Source: Deinococcus aerolatus
Lineage (GTDB): Bacteria; Deinococcota; Deinococci; Deinococcales; Deinococcaceae
Direction of reading: 5' to 3'
DNA: 64,000 nt
Assembly: GCF_014647055.1 (NCBI RefSeq)
Contig: NZ_BMOL01000012.1
Location: 35,779-99,778, forward strand
The position numbers and the translations under genes were made by a program. Positions 37,176 to 45,739 of the stretch are shown here, one piece after another (positions within the stretch are counted from its first letter, which is position 1; every line of letters begins with the position of its first letter). The notes below the pieces were generated by a model. The model was not told the origin of the DNA. It saw only the letters and a program-made list of their open reading frames with translations, and made no database searches.

Positions 37176-37937
37176 CTAGCGGGGCTTGAGGAAGCCCCAT
37201 TTCTTGAGAATGGCCTGCCCCTCGCCCGACAGCACGAAGTTGACAAAGGCCTGCGCCGCCTCTGGACTGGCAGCGTTCCTGAGTGTTCCGATGGGGTAGC
37301 TCGCACTCTGGTTGAAGCGGGTGGGCAGCGTGATCACGCGCACGCCGGGCCGCAGTGCAGGTGTGACGTCCGAGCTGTACACGACGGCAGCGTCCGCCTC
37401 ACCCAGCTGCACCTTGAGGGCCACCTGACGCACATTCGGCTCCTCACTGACCACATTTTTAAGAAACTGGCCGGAAAAATTCTTGCCGTAGGCCCCCGAT
37501 TTGTCAATGGCGCTGAGCATGCGGCGGGTGTAGTCGCCAACCGGCACGGCCCTGTCCGCAATCACGAGCTTGACCCCCGGTTTGCTCAGGTCCGTCAGGG
37601 TCTGTACCCGGTCATTGTTTCTCGGCGCGATGACGGCCAGCCGGTTGCTCAGGAAAGGCTGACCGCTGCCCAGCAGACCGGATTTCACCAGCGGATCAAA
37701 CTGGGCGCTGTTGGCACTGGCATACACATCGGCCCGCGCGCCGTTCGTCAGCTGCGTCCTGAGCGCCTGCGATCCGGCGAACTGGAAGAGGGTGGTGTGG
37801 CCAGTTTTTGCGTCGAACGCCTTCCCAATGTCTGCAAAGGCGTCAGTCAACGAGGCGGCGGCGAAGACGGTCAGGTTGGCCGCGCCGGCGCTGCCCAGGC
37901 TCAGGAGCAGGGTGGAGACGAGAAGGGTTATTTTCAT
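37176..37937 (-). CDS. modA: molybdate-binding periplasmic protein
   Basis: A 253-residue binding protein with a signal peptide (MKITLLVSTLLLSLGSAGAA). The mature start LTVFAAASLTDAF with FAGSQALRTQL and VYASANSAQFD is diagnostic of ModA. VPVGDYTRRML and VVYSSDV contribute to the oxyanion site. GAGG is seven bases before ATG 37937. It lies between the regulator and modB, on the same strand, and supplies molybdenum for xanthine dehydrogenase and other molybdoenzymes. Confidence 0.94.
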   Translation of the reverse strand: MKITLLVSTLLLSLGSAGAANLTVFAAASLTDAFADIGKAFDAKTGHTTLFQFAGSQALRTQLTNGARADVYASANSAQFDPLVKSGLLGSGQPFLSNRLAVIAPRNNDRVQTLTDLSKPGVKLVIADRAVPVGDYTRRMLSAIDKSGAYGKNFSGQFLKNVVSEEPNVRQVALKVQLGEADAAVVYSSDVTPALRPGVRVITLPTRFNQSASYPIGTLRNAASPEAAQAFVNFVLSGEGQAILKKWGFLKPR

Positions 37938-37974
37938 CCTGAACCTCGGGGAACTTGACACCGTGCGCGGCACT

Positions 37975-39105
37975 TCACGAAACCACCGCCCGCACCTGTC
38001 CCACCTGCGCCGCGTCGTAGCCGCCCAGGGCGCTTAACTCCAGCAGGAAGGCCGCGCTGCGGGCCGTGTGCAGCAGCGCCAGCACCGCCGGATGGCTCAG
38101 GTGCGCTGCAGGCACGATGAGATCGAAATGTTCGCGTTGCAACGGGACAAAGTGCAGCCCCAGGGCCTGCGCGGCCACGCGGGGACCGGGGGCCACGTCT
38201 GCGGCCCCCGACTGCACACGCCGGGCCGCGTCCAGTGGGGAGGCCGCCTCGTCCTGGTAGCCGGGCAGCGCCTGCCGCTCGGCCGCACTGAAGTGCGCCG
38301 CGTCCAGCCATGCGTCCAGCATCAGGCGGCTGCCCGCGCCGGGATCACGGTTGATCAGGCGCAGGCCGCCGCCGCGCAGATCGTCCACGCCCCGGATGCC
38401 GCCGGGATTGCCCGCCGCGGTGAGCAGGCCCTGCTCCCAGGTCCACAGCGCAATGACATGGACCGGCTGGCCCAGCGCCAGGTTCCGCACGAAGGGCAGG
38501 TTGGACTCGCCCGTCCCGGCGTCCCACAGGTGAATGCCGGCCAGATGGGCCTCTGCGGCGGCCAGACCCGCCAGGGCCGCCTGACTGGAGACCGGGCGCA
38601 CGATCACACGCAGGTCCGGGAAGGCCAGGCAGGTGTGGGCGGCCAGCAGGTCCAGCGAGGGATCGCAGCCGATCAGCACCGCCGATCGCCCCGCCAGCTC
38701 CAGCGCGCCGCTGAGCTTCACGTCCACGTGCGGGCCATGGCAGGCCGTGACCACGCCGTCAGCGCGCTGGCCGAGCCCTGGCGCCCCCTGAAGGGCCACG
38801 GCCAGAAGGTCCTGATCCAGCCGCGCCAGCTGCACCCGCTGTCCGGTGGGGGAGACAGCTGGGTCACCGATGAGCCGCGCCCGCACTGTGTCGGGCGTCA
38901 GATGGAACAGCTCGTCAACCCGGCAGCCCAGGGCCTGCGCGAGCCGCAACGCCACCACGGTGGTGGGGGCCGAGACACCGCCTTCGATATTGTGTAGGGC
39001 CTGACGCGTGATGCCCGCCCGCCGTGCCAGCTCGGTCGGCCCCAGCCCAGCGTCCTTGCGGCGCTGCTGCACGGAGGAGTGGAGCACGCCCGCAGTAAAC
39101 GACAT
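37975..39105 (-). CDS. XRE-type HTH regulator with molybdate-binding-like domain
   Basis: A 376-residue one-component regulator. Residues 12-70 are an XRE helix-turn-helix (LGPTELARRAGITRQALHNIE). Residues 85-320 are a periplasmic-binding-protein-like domain of the kind related to ModA-type binding proteins (VLIGCDPSLDLLA, LWDAGTGESNLPFV, LINRDPGAGSRLMLDAWL). Such proteins are thought to sense molybdate or a similar ligand in place of ModE. It precedes modA by 38 bases. A good promoter ends five bases before its ATG, so the mRNA is probably leaderless. Confidence 0.87.
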   Translation of the reverse strand: MSFTAGVLHSSVQQRRKDAGLGPTELARRAGITRQALHNIEGGVSAPTTVVALRLAQALGCRVDELFHLTPDTVRARLIGDPAVSPTGQRVQLARLDQDLLAVALQGAPGLGQRADGVVTACHGPHVDVKLSGALELAGRSAVLIGCDPSLDLLAAHTCLAFPDLRVIVRPVSSQAALAGLAAAEAHLAGIHLWDAGTGESNLPFVRNLALGQPVHVIALWTWEQGLLTAAGNPGGIRGVDDLRGGGLRLINRDPGAGSRLMLDAWLDAAHFSAAERQALPGYQDEAASPLDAARRVQSGAADVAPGPRVAAQALGLHFVPLQREHFDLIVPAAHLSHPAVLALLHTARSAAFLLELSALGGYDAAQVGQVRAVVS

Positions 39106-39110
39106 GCCTG

Positions 39111-39139
39111 AGCGTAGCGTCCAGTAGACGGAAGGTCAA
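39111..39139 (-). promoter_or_regulatory. promoter of the regulator-modA-modB operon, leaderless
   Basis: On the minus strand TTGACC (39139-39134) and TACGCT (39116-39111) are 17 bases apart, and the ATG begins five bases beyond the -10 box. Transcription should start at or next to the ATG. Confidence 0.72.
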
Positions 39140-39154
39140 ATCAAATTGACGCCG

Positions 39155-39181
39155 CCGCGCCCTCGAACACAAAGGGCGCGG
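39155..39181 (-). terminator. 9-bp hairpin between thiolase and mod operon
   Basis: CCGCGCCCT (39155-39163) is complementary to 39173-39181 with a 9-base loop. It lies 90 bases after the thiolase stop on the minus strand and just upstream of the mod promoter. No T-tract. Confidence 0.45.
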
Positions 39182-39270
39182 TTCCCGCGGTGGTGGACGT
39201 GGTGGGGACCGCGCAGGAGGAGATGCTTGAAGGCTATGGCCCCCCGCAAGAGCCCAGGCGAGGCCGGCTC

Positions 39271-40416
39271 TCAGAGCCGTTCGATGATAGTGGCCGTGGC
39301 CATGCCGTGGCCGATGCACATGGTCTGCAGGCCGAAGGTGCCGCCCGTGGCTTCCAGCCCGCTGAGCATCTTGGCCATCAGCCCGGCCCCACTGGCGCCC
39401 AGAGGGTGCCCGTGGGCAATCGCGCCGCCCCAGGGATTGACCCGGGCGGCGTCGGCCCCCAGTTCGTGCGTCCACGCCAGCGCCACGCTGGCGAAGGCCT
39501 CGTTGATCTCGATCCAGTCGATGTCGCCCAGGGTCATTCCGGCCCTGGCCAGCGCCTTGCGGGTGGCGGGAATCACGCCCGTCAGTTGCATGGTGGGGTC
39601 GTCGCCCACCACCACGCGGGCCACGAACCGGGCGCGGGGCCGCAGACCGTCGGCCACCGCGATGTCCCGGTCGCCCACCAGCACGGCGGCAGCCCCGTCG
39701 CTGATCTGGCTGGCGTTTCCGGCGGTAACCACGCCTGCGTCGCGGAACGGCGTTTTCAGGGTCGCCATCCTGGCCGGGTCGACGGCGCCGCGCACGCCCT
39801 CATCGTGCTGCAGCGTGATGGCCTGTCCCCCGGCGTCCATCCCGGGGGCCGGCAGCAGTTCGGCGTGCAGGTGGCGCGACCCCTCGGCGCGGCGGTGGCT
39901 CTCCGCGGCAAAGGCGTCGAGCATCTCGCGGGTCAGGTCCCACGCGTCGGCAATGCGCTCCGCGCTTTCCCCCTGGTGAATCAGGTCAACCCTGGCCAGC
40001 AGTTCGGGATTAAGGCGCTCGAAGCCGCCACCGATGTCGCTGAACATCGGCACGCGGGTCATGCTCTCGACGCCGCAGCCGATGGCGTAGCCCAGGTCAC
40101 CCGCGTCCACGCCCTGCGACGCAAAGTGCACGGCCTGCTGCCCACTGCCGCACATGCGGTTGAGGCTCAGGGCCGGCACCTCGGCGGGAAACCCGGCCAT
40201 CAGTACCGCCAGCCGCCCGACGTTCGCGCCCTGCTCGCCCGTCTGCGTGACGGCCCCGGTAATCACGTCCTCAACCTTGCTGGCGTCCAGGCCGGCGCGG
40301 GCCATCAGCCCGTTCAGGGCGAAGGCAAGCAGGGCGTCGGGGCGCACCTCGCGGTAGGCCCCACCGCGCCTGCCGTAGGGGGTGCGGACTGCTTCCAGAA
40401 TAACGGCTTCTCTCAT
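39271..40416 (-). CDS. acetyl-CoA C-acyltransferase (thiolase)
   Basis: A 381-residue thiolase. The acyl-accepting cysteine is in LNRMCGSGQQAV, and the other conserved regions are EINEAFA, GGAIAHGHPLGASGA and CIGHGMATA. It cleaves 3-ketoacyl-CoA with CoA, or runs in reverse. ATG 40416 has AAGGAGA six bases upstream; the open frame extends to 40476 without support. It is the third gene of a minus-strand operon with an acyl-CoA dehydrogenase and an SDR-type hydroxyacyl-CoA dehydrogenase. Confidence 0.94.
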   Translation of the reverse strand: MREAVILEAVRTPYGRRGGAYREVRPDALLAFALNGLMARAGLDASKVEDVITGAVTQTGEQGANVGRLAVLMAGFPAEVPALSLNRMCGSGQQAVHFASQGVDAGDLGYAIGCGVESMTRVPMFSDIGGGFERLNPELLARVDLIHQGESAERIADAWDLTREMLDAFAAESHRRAEGSRHLHAELLPAPGMDAGGQAITLQHDEGVRGAVDPARMATLKTPFRDAGVVTAGNASQISDGAAAVLVGDRDIAVADGLRPRARFVARVVVGDDPTMQLTGVIPATRKALARAGMTLGDIDWIEINEAFASVALAWTHELGADAARVNPWGGAIAHGHPLGASGAGLMAKMLSGLEATGGTFGLQTMCIGHGMATATIIERL

Positions 40417-40510
40417 GGCTTCTCCTTGTGTTCCGGGCTGGCGTGTTCCAGGCAGGTGCCGGGGCGCCGCACGCACTGTTCCTGGCCGCGCCGTGGTGCT
40501 GTTCCGGCCC

Positions 40511-41272
40511 TCACCTCGGCGCCATCCGGACCGCGCCGTCCAGCCGGATGGTCTCGCCGTTGAGCATCTGGTTCTCGAAGATGTGTCTGACCAGCGCGGC
40601 GTACTCGTCGGCGCGGCCCAGACGGCTGGGAAACGGCACCTGCTGGCCCAGCGAGTCCTGGGCCTCTTGCGGCAGTCCCCTCAGCATGGGCGTCTCGAAG
40701 ATGCCAGGGGCCACCGTAACCACGCGGATCCCGCTGCGGGCGAGGTCGCGGGCAATCGGCAGCGTCATACCCACCACGCCGCCCTTGCTGGCCGCGTAGG
40801 CCGCCTGCCCGATCTGACCGTCGAAGGCGGCCACCGAGGCGGTGTTGACGATCACGCCCCGCTCACCCGACTCGCCGGGCACGTTGTCCAGCATGACCTG
40901 GGCCGCCAGCCGGATCACGTTGAAGGTGCCCAGCAGGTTCACCCGCACCGTGCGTTCAAAGACGTCCAGGGGGTGGGGGCCGCGCTTGCCTGCGGTGGTG
41001 GCTGCTGGAGCAATCCCGGCGCAGCTGACCGCGCCGTGCAGGGTGCCAAATTTCTCCAGTCCGGCCTGCAGCGCTGCCTGCACGTCGACCTCGCTGCTCA
41101 CGTCGGCCCGCACGAACAGCCCGCCGAGCTCCTGGGCAAGCGGTTCACCTTCCGCGGCATTCAGGTCGAGCATCAGCGGAAACCCGCCGGCCCCGGCCAC
41201 CATCCGGGCGGTCCCGGCCCCCAGGCCGGAGGCGGCCCCCGTGATGAGTACAGCCCTGTCTTTCAGATTCAT
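40511..41272 (-). CDS. SDR-family 3-hydroxyacyl-CoA dehydrogenase (HSD10-like)
   Basis: A 253-residue short-chain dehydrogenase. It has the NAD site [12 protein letters not shown], the catalytic Ser in [21 protein letters not shown] with the Tyr and Lys, and [11 protein letters not shown]. The spacing and the end [19 protein letters not shown] match the HSD17B10/type II 3-hydroxyacyl-CoA dehydrogenase branch, which also oxidises 2-methyl-3-hydroxybutyryl-CoA in isoleucine breakdown. It sits between the acyl-CoA dehydrogenase and thiolase genes. Confidence 0.92.
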   Translation of the reverse strand: MNLKDRAVLITGAASGLGAGTARMVAGAGGFPLMLDLNAAEGEPLAQELGGLFVRADVSSEVDVQAALQAGLEKFGTLHGAVSCAGIAPAATTAGKRGPHPLDVFERTVRVNLLGTFNVIRLAAQVMLDNVPGESGERGVIVNTASVAAFDGQIGQAAYAASKGGVVGMTLPIARDLARSGIRVVTVAPGIFETPMLRGLPQEAQDSLGQQVPFPSRLGRADEYAALVRHIFENQMLNGETIRLDGAVRMAPR

Positions 41273-41314
41273 GTGTCCCCTCCTGGGTGTGCTGGTTGCG
41301 CCGGACGCACCGGA

Positions 41315-42460
41315 CTAGCGCTGCAACTCGCGGGCGATCACCAGTTTCTGGATCTCGCTGGTGCCCTCGTAGATCTGCAGCACCTTGGCGTCCCGGAACA
41401 GTTTCTCGACCGGATACTCCGTCGAATACCCCATGCCGCCGAAAATCTGCACGGCCTCGGTGGCCGCCGCCATCACGCTCTCGGCGGCGAACAGCTTGGC
41501 CTGCGACGCGGCCAGGGTGTTGCGCTGCCCGTGGTCAACGAGCCACGCGGCGCGGTAGGTCAGCAGACGGGCCGCTTCCAGCGAGGTGGACATCTCGGCC
41601 AGCTTGGCCGCCACCAGCTGATGGCGGATGATCGGCTGACCCATCGTCTGCCGCGTCTGCGCGTAGGCCAGGCTCTCTTCCAGGCAGCGGGCATGCACGC
41701 CCACGCCGAACGCGGCCACCATCGGACGCGAGTGGTCGAAGGCGTCCATTGCAATGGAAAAGCCCTGTCCCTCGGCCCCGATGCGCTGGGAAGCGGGGAT
41801 GCGGCAGCCGTCGAAGAACACCTCGCAGGTGGGCGCGCAGCGCTGCCCCAGCTTGTCCAGCGGTTCACCGACACTCAGTCCCGGCGTGCCGCGCTCGACG
41901 ATAAAGACGCTCAGGCCCCGGCTGCCCCCCGCACCGGTCAGGCTGTCCCCGGTTCGGGCAAACACCACGAAGAACGAGGCGCGGTCCGCATTGCTGATCC
42001 AGGTCTTGCTGCCCGACAAGACGTAATGGTCGCCGTCGCGCGCCGCGCGGGTCTGCAGCCCGGCCACGTCGCTGCCCGCGCCCGGCTCCGTCGCGGCGTA
42101 GGACGCCAGTTCTCCCGCCACCAGCCGGGGCAAAACCCACTGCTTTTGCTGCTCGCTTCCGTGATGAATGATGGCGTCGGCGGCCAGCGAGTTGATGCTC
42201 AGCGCCGCGCCGACGCCCACACACCCCCGGCACAGCTCCTCGGTGACCAGGGTCAGCGCCAGACAGCCCAGCCCCGCGCCGCCGTAGGCTTCCGGCACCG
42301 TCAGGTTCAGCAGCCCGAGGGCCAGGGCCTGATTGTAGATGGCCTGCGGAAACGCCTTGGTCCGGTCCAGCAGCGCCGCCTGCGGAATGATCTCGCGCGC
42401 AGTAAACGTGCGGGCGAGCTGCTGAAGCTGGCGTTCTTCTGGGTTGAGCAAAAAATCCAC
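41315..42460 (-). CDS. acyl-CoA dehydrogenase
   Basis: A 381-residue flavoprotein of the short/branched-chain acyl-CoA dehydrogenase type. It has YAATEPGAGSDVAGL, TWISNADRASFFVVFARTG (in part), the FAD region QIFGGMGYSTEYPVEKLFRDAKVLQIYEGTSEIQ (in part), where the Glu of YEGTSE is the usual catalytic base. The start is GTG 42460 with GGGAGGG upstream. First gene of the operon and divergent from a GntR-type regulator across a perfect palindrome. Confidence 0.94.
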   Translation of the reverse strand: MDFLLNPEERQLQQLARTFTAREIIPQAALLDRTKAFPQAIYNQALALGLLNLTVPEAYGGAGLGCLALTLVTEELCRGCVGVGAALSINSLAADAIIHHGSEQQKQWVLPRLVAGELASYAATEPGAGSDVAGLQTRAARDGDHYVLSGSKTWISNADRASFFVVFARTGDSLTGAGGSRGLSVFIVERGTPGLSVGEPLDKLGQRCAPTCEVFFDGCRIPASQRIGAEGQGFSIAMDAFDHSRPMVAAFGVGVHARCLEESLAYAQTRQTMGQPIIRHQLVAAKLAEMSTSLEAARLLTYRAAWLVDHGQRNTLAASQAKLFAAESVMAAATEAVQIFGGMGYSTEYPVEKLFRDAKVLQIYEGTSEIQKLVIARELQR

Positions 42461-42522
42461 GGGGGCCCTCCCTGGGCGCGTGCCTGCCGCGCTGGGCCGA
42501 CAGACGACTGTATCGCTCGGTC

Positions 42523-42540
42523 AATTGAGTATACTCAATT
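42523..42540. promoter_or_regulatory. perfect 18-bp palindrome, probable GntR operator
   Basis: AATTGAGTATACTCAATT lies midway between the divergent acyl-CoA dehydrogenase and FCD-GntR genes. It contains a TATACT -10-like hexamer on each strand (42530-42535 plus; 42533-42528 minus), so a bound dimer could shut both promoters. Confidence 0.7.
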
Positions 42541-42573
42541 CATCACGCCTATCCAGATTGTGGGCCGGCAAAC

Positions 42574-43368
42574 ATGAAGCGCCGCCCGGTACCACGCTTC
42601 CAGGCCACCGGTCTACACTGCGCTGACCCGATGCCCATGGACGCCCACCTGTTGCCCCAGCCTCCTGCCCGGTCGCGTGCCAGCGATGGGGTTGCCGCCC
42701 ACATCCAGCGGGAAATCCGTCGCCGCCAGCTGCAACCCGGTGACCGGATCTGCGCGGAGCGGGACCTTCAGGCCGCCACCGGCGTGAGCCGGGCGGGGGT
42801 GCGCGAGAGTCTGCGGATGCTGGAACATGAGGGGCTGATCCGGACAAAGACAGGGCCTGGCGGCGGAATTCTGGTGGGTGAACCGGCGGCCGCTCCCCTG
42901 GGCCGCACGGTCGAGGCATTCCGCCACCTGTCGGGGGTGAGTCCCGAAGCGCTGCTGGACGCCTGGTTTGAACTGGCCGTGACCTGTACGCGTCTGGCGG
43001 CCGGGCGGGCGCAGGCCCATGACATCGCCGATCTTCAGCAGACCGCGGATGCCTACCGGGCGCTGGATTTCGAGCAGGCGAGTTTCGACCGCGTGGCGCG
43101 GCTCAACCTCGGCTTCATTCGCCGCACGGCTGAGGCGGCCTATAACCCCATTCTGAGCCTGTTTCTGGAGGCCCTGATTGACCTGATCTACTCGGCGGCG
43201 GCGGCCCGCCCACCCAGTCTCCGTCAGCGGCGGGAACTGGTGGGGGTCCACGACGGCATCGTGCAGGCGCTGAAAACCGGCGACGCCGATGCGGCCGTCC
43301 GCCGCATGACCCGCCACCTGCGTGCGGTCCGGGCGCTGCTTGAGGGAGGGGTGGGCCGCGTCGGCTGA
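42574..43368 (+). CDS. FCD-type GntR transcriptional regulator
   Basis: A protein of up to 264 residues. The winged helix is at about 40-105 (IQREIRRRQLQPGDRI, GVSRAGVRESLRMLEHEGLI), and the all-helical FCD effector domain fills the rest (LLDAWFELAVTCTRL; EALIDLIYS; HDGIVQALKTGDADAAV). The FCD domain often binds a metal and a carboxylate or acyl-CoA-derived ligand. Divergent from the acyl-CoA dehydrogenase operon, which it likely controls. The start is uncertain: ATG 42574, 42631 and 42637 are in frame and none has a good ribosome-binding site. Confidence 0.88.
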   Translation: MKRRPVPRFQATGLHCADPMPMDAHLLPQPPARSRASDGVAAHIQREIRRRQLQPGDRICAERDLQAATGVSRAGVRESLRMLEHEGLIRTKTGPGGGILVGEPAAAPLGRTVEAFRHLSGVSPEALLDAWFELAVTCTRLAAGRAQAHDIADLQQTADAYRALDFEQASFDRVARLNLGFIRRTAEAAYNPILSLFLEALIDLIYSAAAARPPSLRQRRELVGVHDGIVQALKTGDADAAVRRMTRHLRAVRALLEGGVGRVG

Positions 43369-43382
43369 AGCGCCGCGCCGCG

Positions 43383-44360
43383 CTACAGCGTGATCCGCCG
43401 GCCCTCACGCGCCGACTGCAACAGGGCGTCAATCACCCTGGCCTGCTGCACGGCGTCCTCAGGCGGATACAGGGCGGCCTCCTCGCCGCGCACAACCCGC
43501 TGAAAGTGCGCGGCCATCAGGGCGTAGCCGTTGCCGGGGCTCACTGCTTGCCTCTGACCGTCGCGGGTCAGGGCAAAGTCGTTCTCATCGCTGAAAAATG
43601 CCCGGTCCAGCTCCATCACGCCGCCCGTGCCCAGCACCTGCGCGCGGCCGATGCGTCCCCCGGACAGCCAGTCGAAGCCGCAGTCGATGCTGGCCAGCGC
43701 TCCGTTGCCAACGTGGCTGTAATCCAGCACGGCGGACATCGAGACGTCCACGCGGTCCGGCGTCCAGCGGGCCTGCGCCGTGACCGCCAGCGGCTCGCCC
43801 AGCAGCATCCGGGCCTCGTTGACCGGGTAACAGCCGATGTCGTAGAGGGCGCCGCCGCCCAGATCCGGATGCAGGCGAATGTCGCCGGCGTCCCGCACGG
43901 TGAAGCCGAAGGCCCCCCGGTAAGCCCGGACCTCGCCCAGTTCGCCGCCCCGCACCGCGTCTATCAGGGCGCGGTGTTGGGGCGTGAAGCGGTAGGCAAA
44001 GCCCTCAAGCAGCGTCAGACCGGTGCGCCGGGCCACGTCGGTCAGCTGACCTGCCTCCTGGGCACTGAGGGTCAGGGGCTTTTCGGTCAGCACATGCTTG
44101 CCCGCTTCCAGCGCAGCTGCGCTCCAGGGGAGATGCAGCGCATTGGGCAAAGCGATGTACACCGCGTCCAGATCGGCGTCGATCACGGCCTGATAGCTGC
44201 CGGTTCTTGAAATACCCCAGTCGCTGGCGAACGTCTGGACACGGGCCGACTGCGGCTCCCGCGCGCCCAGCATCACCACGTCGCCGCCCGCGGCACGAAT
44301 GGCTGGAATAAAGGCGCGGGCAATGCGGGCCGCGCCGAGAATGCCCCAACGGAATGTCAT
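43383..44360 (-). CDS. Gfo/Idh/MocA family oxidoreductase
   Basis: A 325-residue NAD(P)-dependent dehydrogenase, usually acting on sugars or inositols. It has the Rossmann start [33 protein letters not shown], the catalytic-lysine motif TEKPLTL and the C-terminal [18 protein letters not shown]. It converges with the GntR gene and is divergent from the LacI regulator, with a shared control region holding an inverted repeat. It may belong to the sugar regulon to its right; the substrate is unknown. Confidence 0.9.
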   Translation of the reverse strand: MTFRWGILGAARIARAFIPAIRAAGGDVVMLGAREPQSARVQTFASDWGISRTGSYQAVIDADLDAVYIALPNALHLPWSAAALEAGKHVLTEKPLTLSAQEAGQLTDVARRTGLTLLEGFAYRFTPQHRALIDAVRGGELGEVRAYRGAFGFTVRDAGDIRLHPDLGGGALYDIGCYPVNEARMLLGEPLAVTAQARWTPDRVDVSMSAVLDYSHVGNGALASIDCGFDWLSGGRIGRAQVLGTGGVMELDRAFFSDENDFALTRDGQRQAVSPGNGYALMAAHFQRVVRGEEAALYPPEDAVQQARVIDALLQSAREGRRITL

Positions 44361-44485
44361 GCCCCCACCCTAGCGTCCTGGACAGCCTTGCTTTCTCTCC
44401 CTGCCCTGGCTGGCGCGCCCCGATACAGGCCCCCATCCACCGACGTAGGCGGTCAGAACACAGGGCGTCAGCTTCCCTTTGGCAC

Positions 44486-44549
44486 CGTTCAACTTGACTT
44501 CCAGACCCCGCCCGCTTAAGTTGAACGTGTCCACAATGTAACGTTTTCA
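44486..44549. promoter_or_regulatory. LacI-regulon control region with long-spaced inverted repeat
   Basis: CGTTCAACTT (44486-44495) and its exact complement AAGTTGAACG (44518-44527) are 32 bases centre to centre, about three helical turns. TTGACT (44494-44499) and TTAAGT (44516-44521) could be a plus-strand promoter. A second site with an AACGTT centre (TGTAACGTTTTCA, 44537-44549) resembles the CG-centred operators of LacI-family proteins. The gap 44361-44609 holds no gene. Confidence 0.55.
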
Positions 44550-44609
44550 GACGCTGCCGACCAGTCACGCTCCGCATCAACGCCTGTTTCCCCAGGTCTT
44601 TGAGGTGCC

Positions 44610-45617
44610 ATGCCTGAACCCACGTCCACCGCCGTCATAACGTCCCCGCGCGGCTCGGGCATCCGTGAGGTGGCGCGGCTGGCGGGCGTGTCGATCGCCA
44701 CCGTGTCGCGGGTGTTCAACGATGCGTCGGCCGTCAATCCCGACACGCGGCGGCGCGTGCTGGAGCGCGCCGCCGCGCTGGGCTACGAGCCAAGTTCGCT
44801 GGGCCGCAACCTGGCGCGGGGGCGCAGTGAACTGCTGGGATTGATCGTGCCGGATGTGTCTTTCCCGCTGTACGGCCAGATGATCAGCGGCATTGAGGAC
44901 GTGCTGGGCCAGCGAGGCATGAGCATTCTGCTGGCGTCGAGTCACGACGACGCGGACCGTGAACTCGCGGCGTCCCGGCATCTGCTGCGGCACGCCGTGG
45001 ACGGCGGTATCGTCATCAACTCTCAAACTGATGCGGCGCTGCCTTCGCCGCGCGGAGTGAACTGGGTTCATGTCTCTCCTGAGCACGGCATCTGGCCCTG
45101 CCGGGTGGAGCTGGACAACGTGGCGGGGGGAGGGTTGGCCGCCCTTGAATTGCTGCGCGCGGGGCGGCGACACGCAGCCTACATCGGTGCGCCGGGTCGG
45201 GAAAGCGCTGAGCGCGAGCGCGGGTTTGCCGCTGGGCTGCGCCGGGACGATCTGGCGTACCGCCGCGCCCAGGGCGACTACACCGAACTGTCGGGGACGC
45301 AGGCTGCCGACAGATTGCTGGAAGAATTCCCCGCGTTGGACGCCTTTTTTGTGGCGGGTGACCTGATGGCGGCGGGGGTTTTGCGGGCGCTGCATCTGCG
45401 CGGATTGAGGGTGCCCGACGACGTGGCGGTGGTGGGCTTCGACGACGCTGTGCTCGCCTCGCTGCTGTACCCACGCCTGACCACAATCCGGCAGCCCGCC
45501 TACGAGATGGGCGCTGCAGCGGCGAGGTTGTCCCTGCAACTGCTTGCCGGCCTGAGGGCGGAGCCCGTGACCTTCCCGCCAGAACTGGTGCGGCGCGAGT
45601 CCACCGGGCCACCGTGA
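44610..45617 (+). CDS. LacI-family transcriptional regulator
   Basis: A 335-residue repressor with an N-terminal helix-turn-helix (IREVARLAGVSIATVSRVFN, residues 18-37) and hinge SLGRNLARGRSELLGLIVPD (in part). The periplasmic-binding-like domain follows, with VAVVGFDDAVLASLLYPRLTT typical of the ligand-binding C-lobe. GAGGTGCC precedes the ATG. It is immediately upstream of an oligosaccharide-type ABC transporter and sugar-phosphate genes, and divergent from the Gfo/Idh gene, so both units are likely targets. Confidence 0.93.
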   Translation: MPEPTSTAVITSPRGSGIREVARLAGVSIATVSRVFNDASAVNPDTRRRVLERAAALGYEPSSLGRNLARGRSELLGLIVPDVSFPLYGQMISGIEDVLGQRGMSILLASSHDDADRELAASRHLLRHAVDGGIVINSQTDAALPSPRGVNWVHVSPEHGIWPCRVELDNVAGGGLAALELLRAGRRHAAYIGAPGRESAERERGFAAGLRRDDLAYRRAQGDYTELSGTQAADRLLEEFPALDAFFVAGDLMAAGVLRALHLRGLRVPDDVAVVGFDDAVLASLLYPRLTTIRQPAYEMGAAAARLSLQLLAGLRAEPVTFPPELVRRESTGPP

Positions 45618-45739
45618 CGCCCACGCTGTGAAGGTTCCACCTTGTCGCCCCCCTCTTGAGCCTCGCCGCGTCCTCACCGTCACTATGTCCGCGCCGCTCA
45701 ACGTTCGCGCGCCATCTCGTCTCCCTGGAGGAACCAGCC

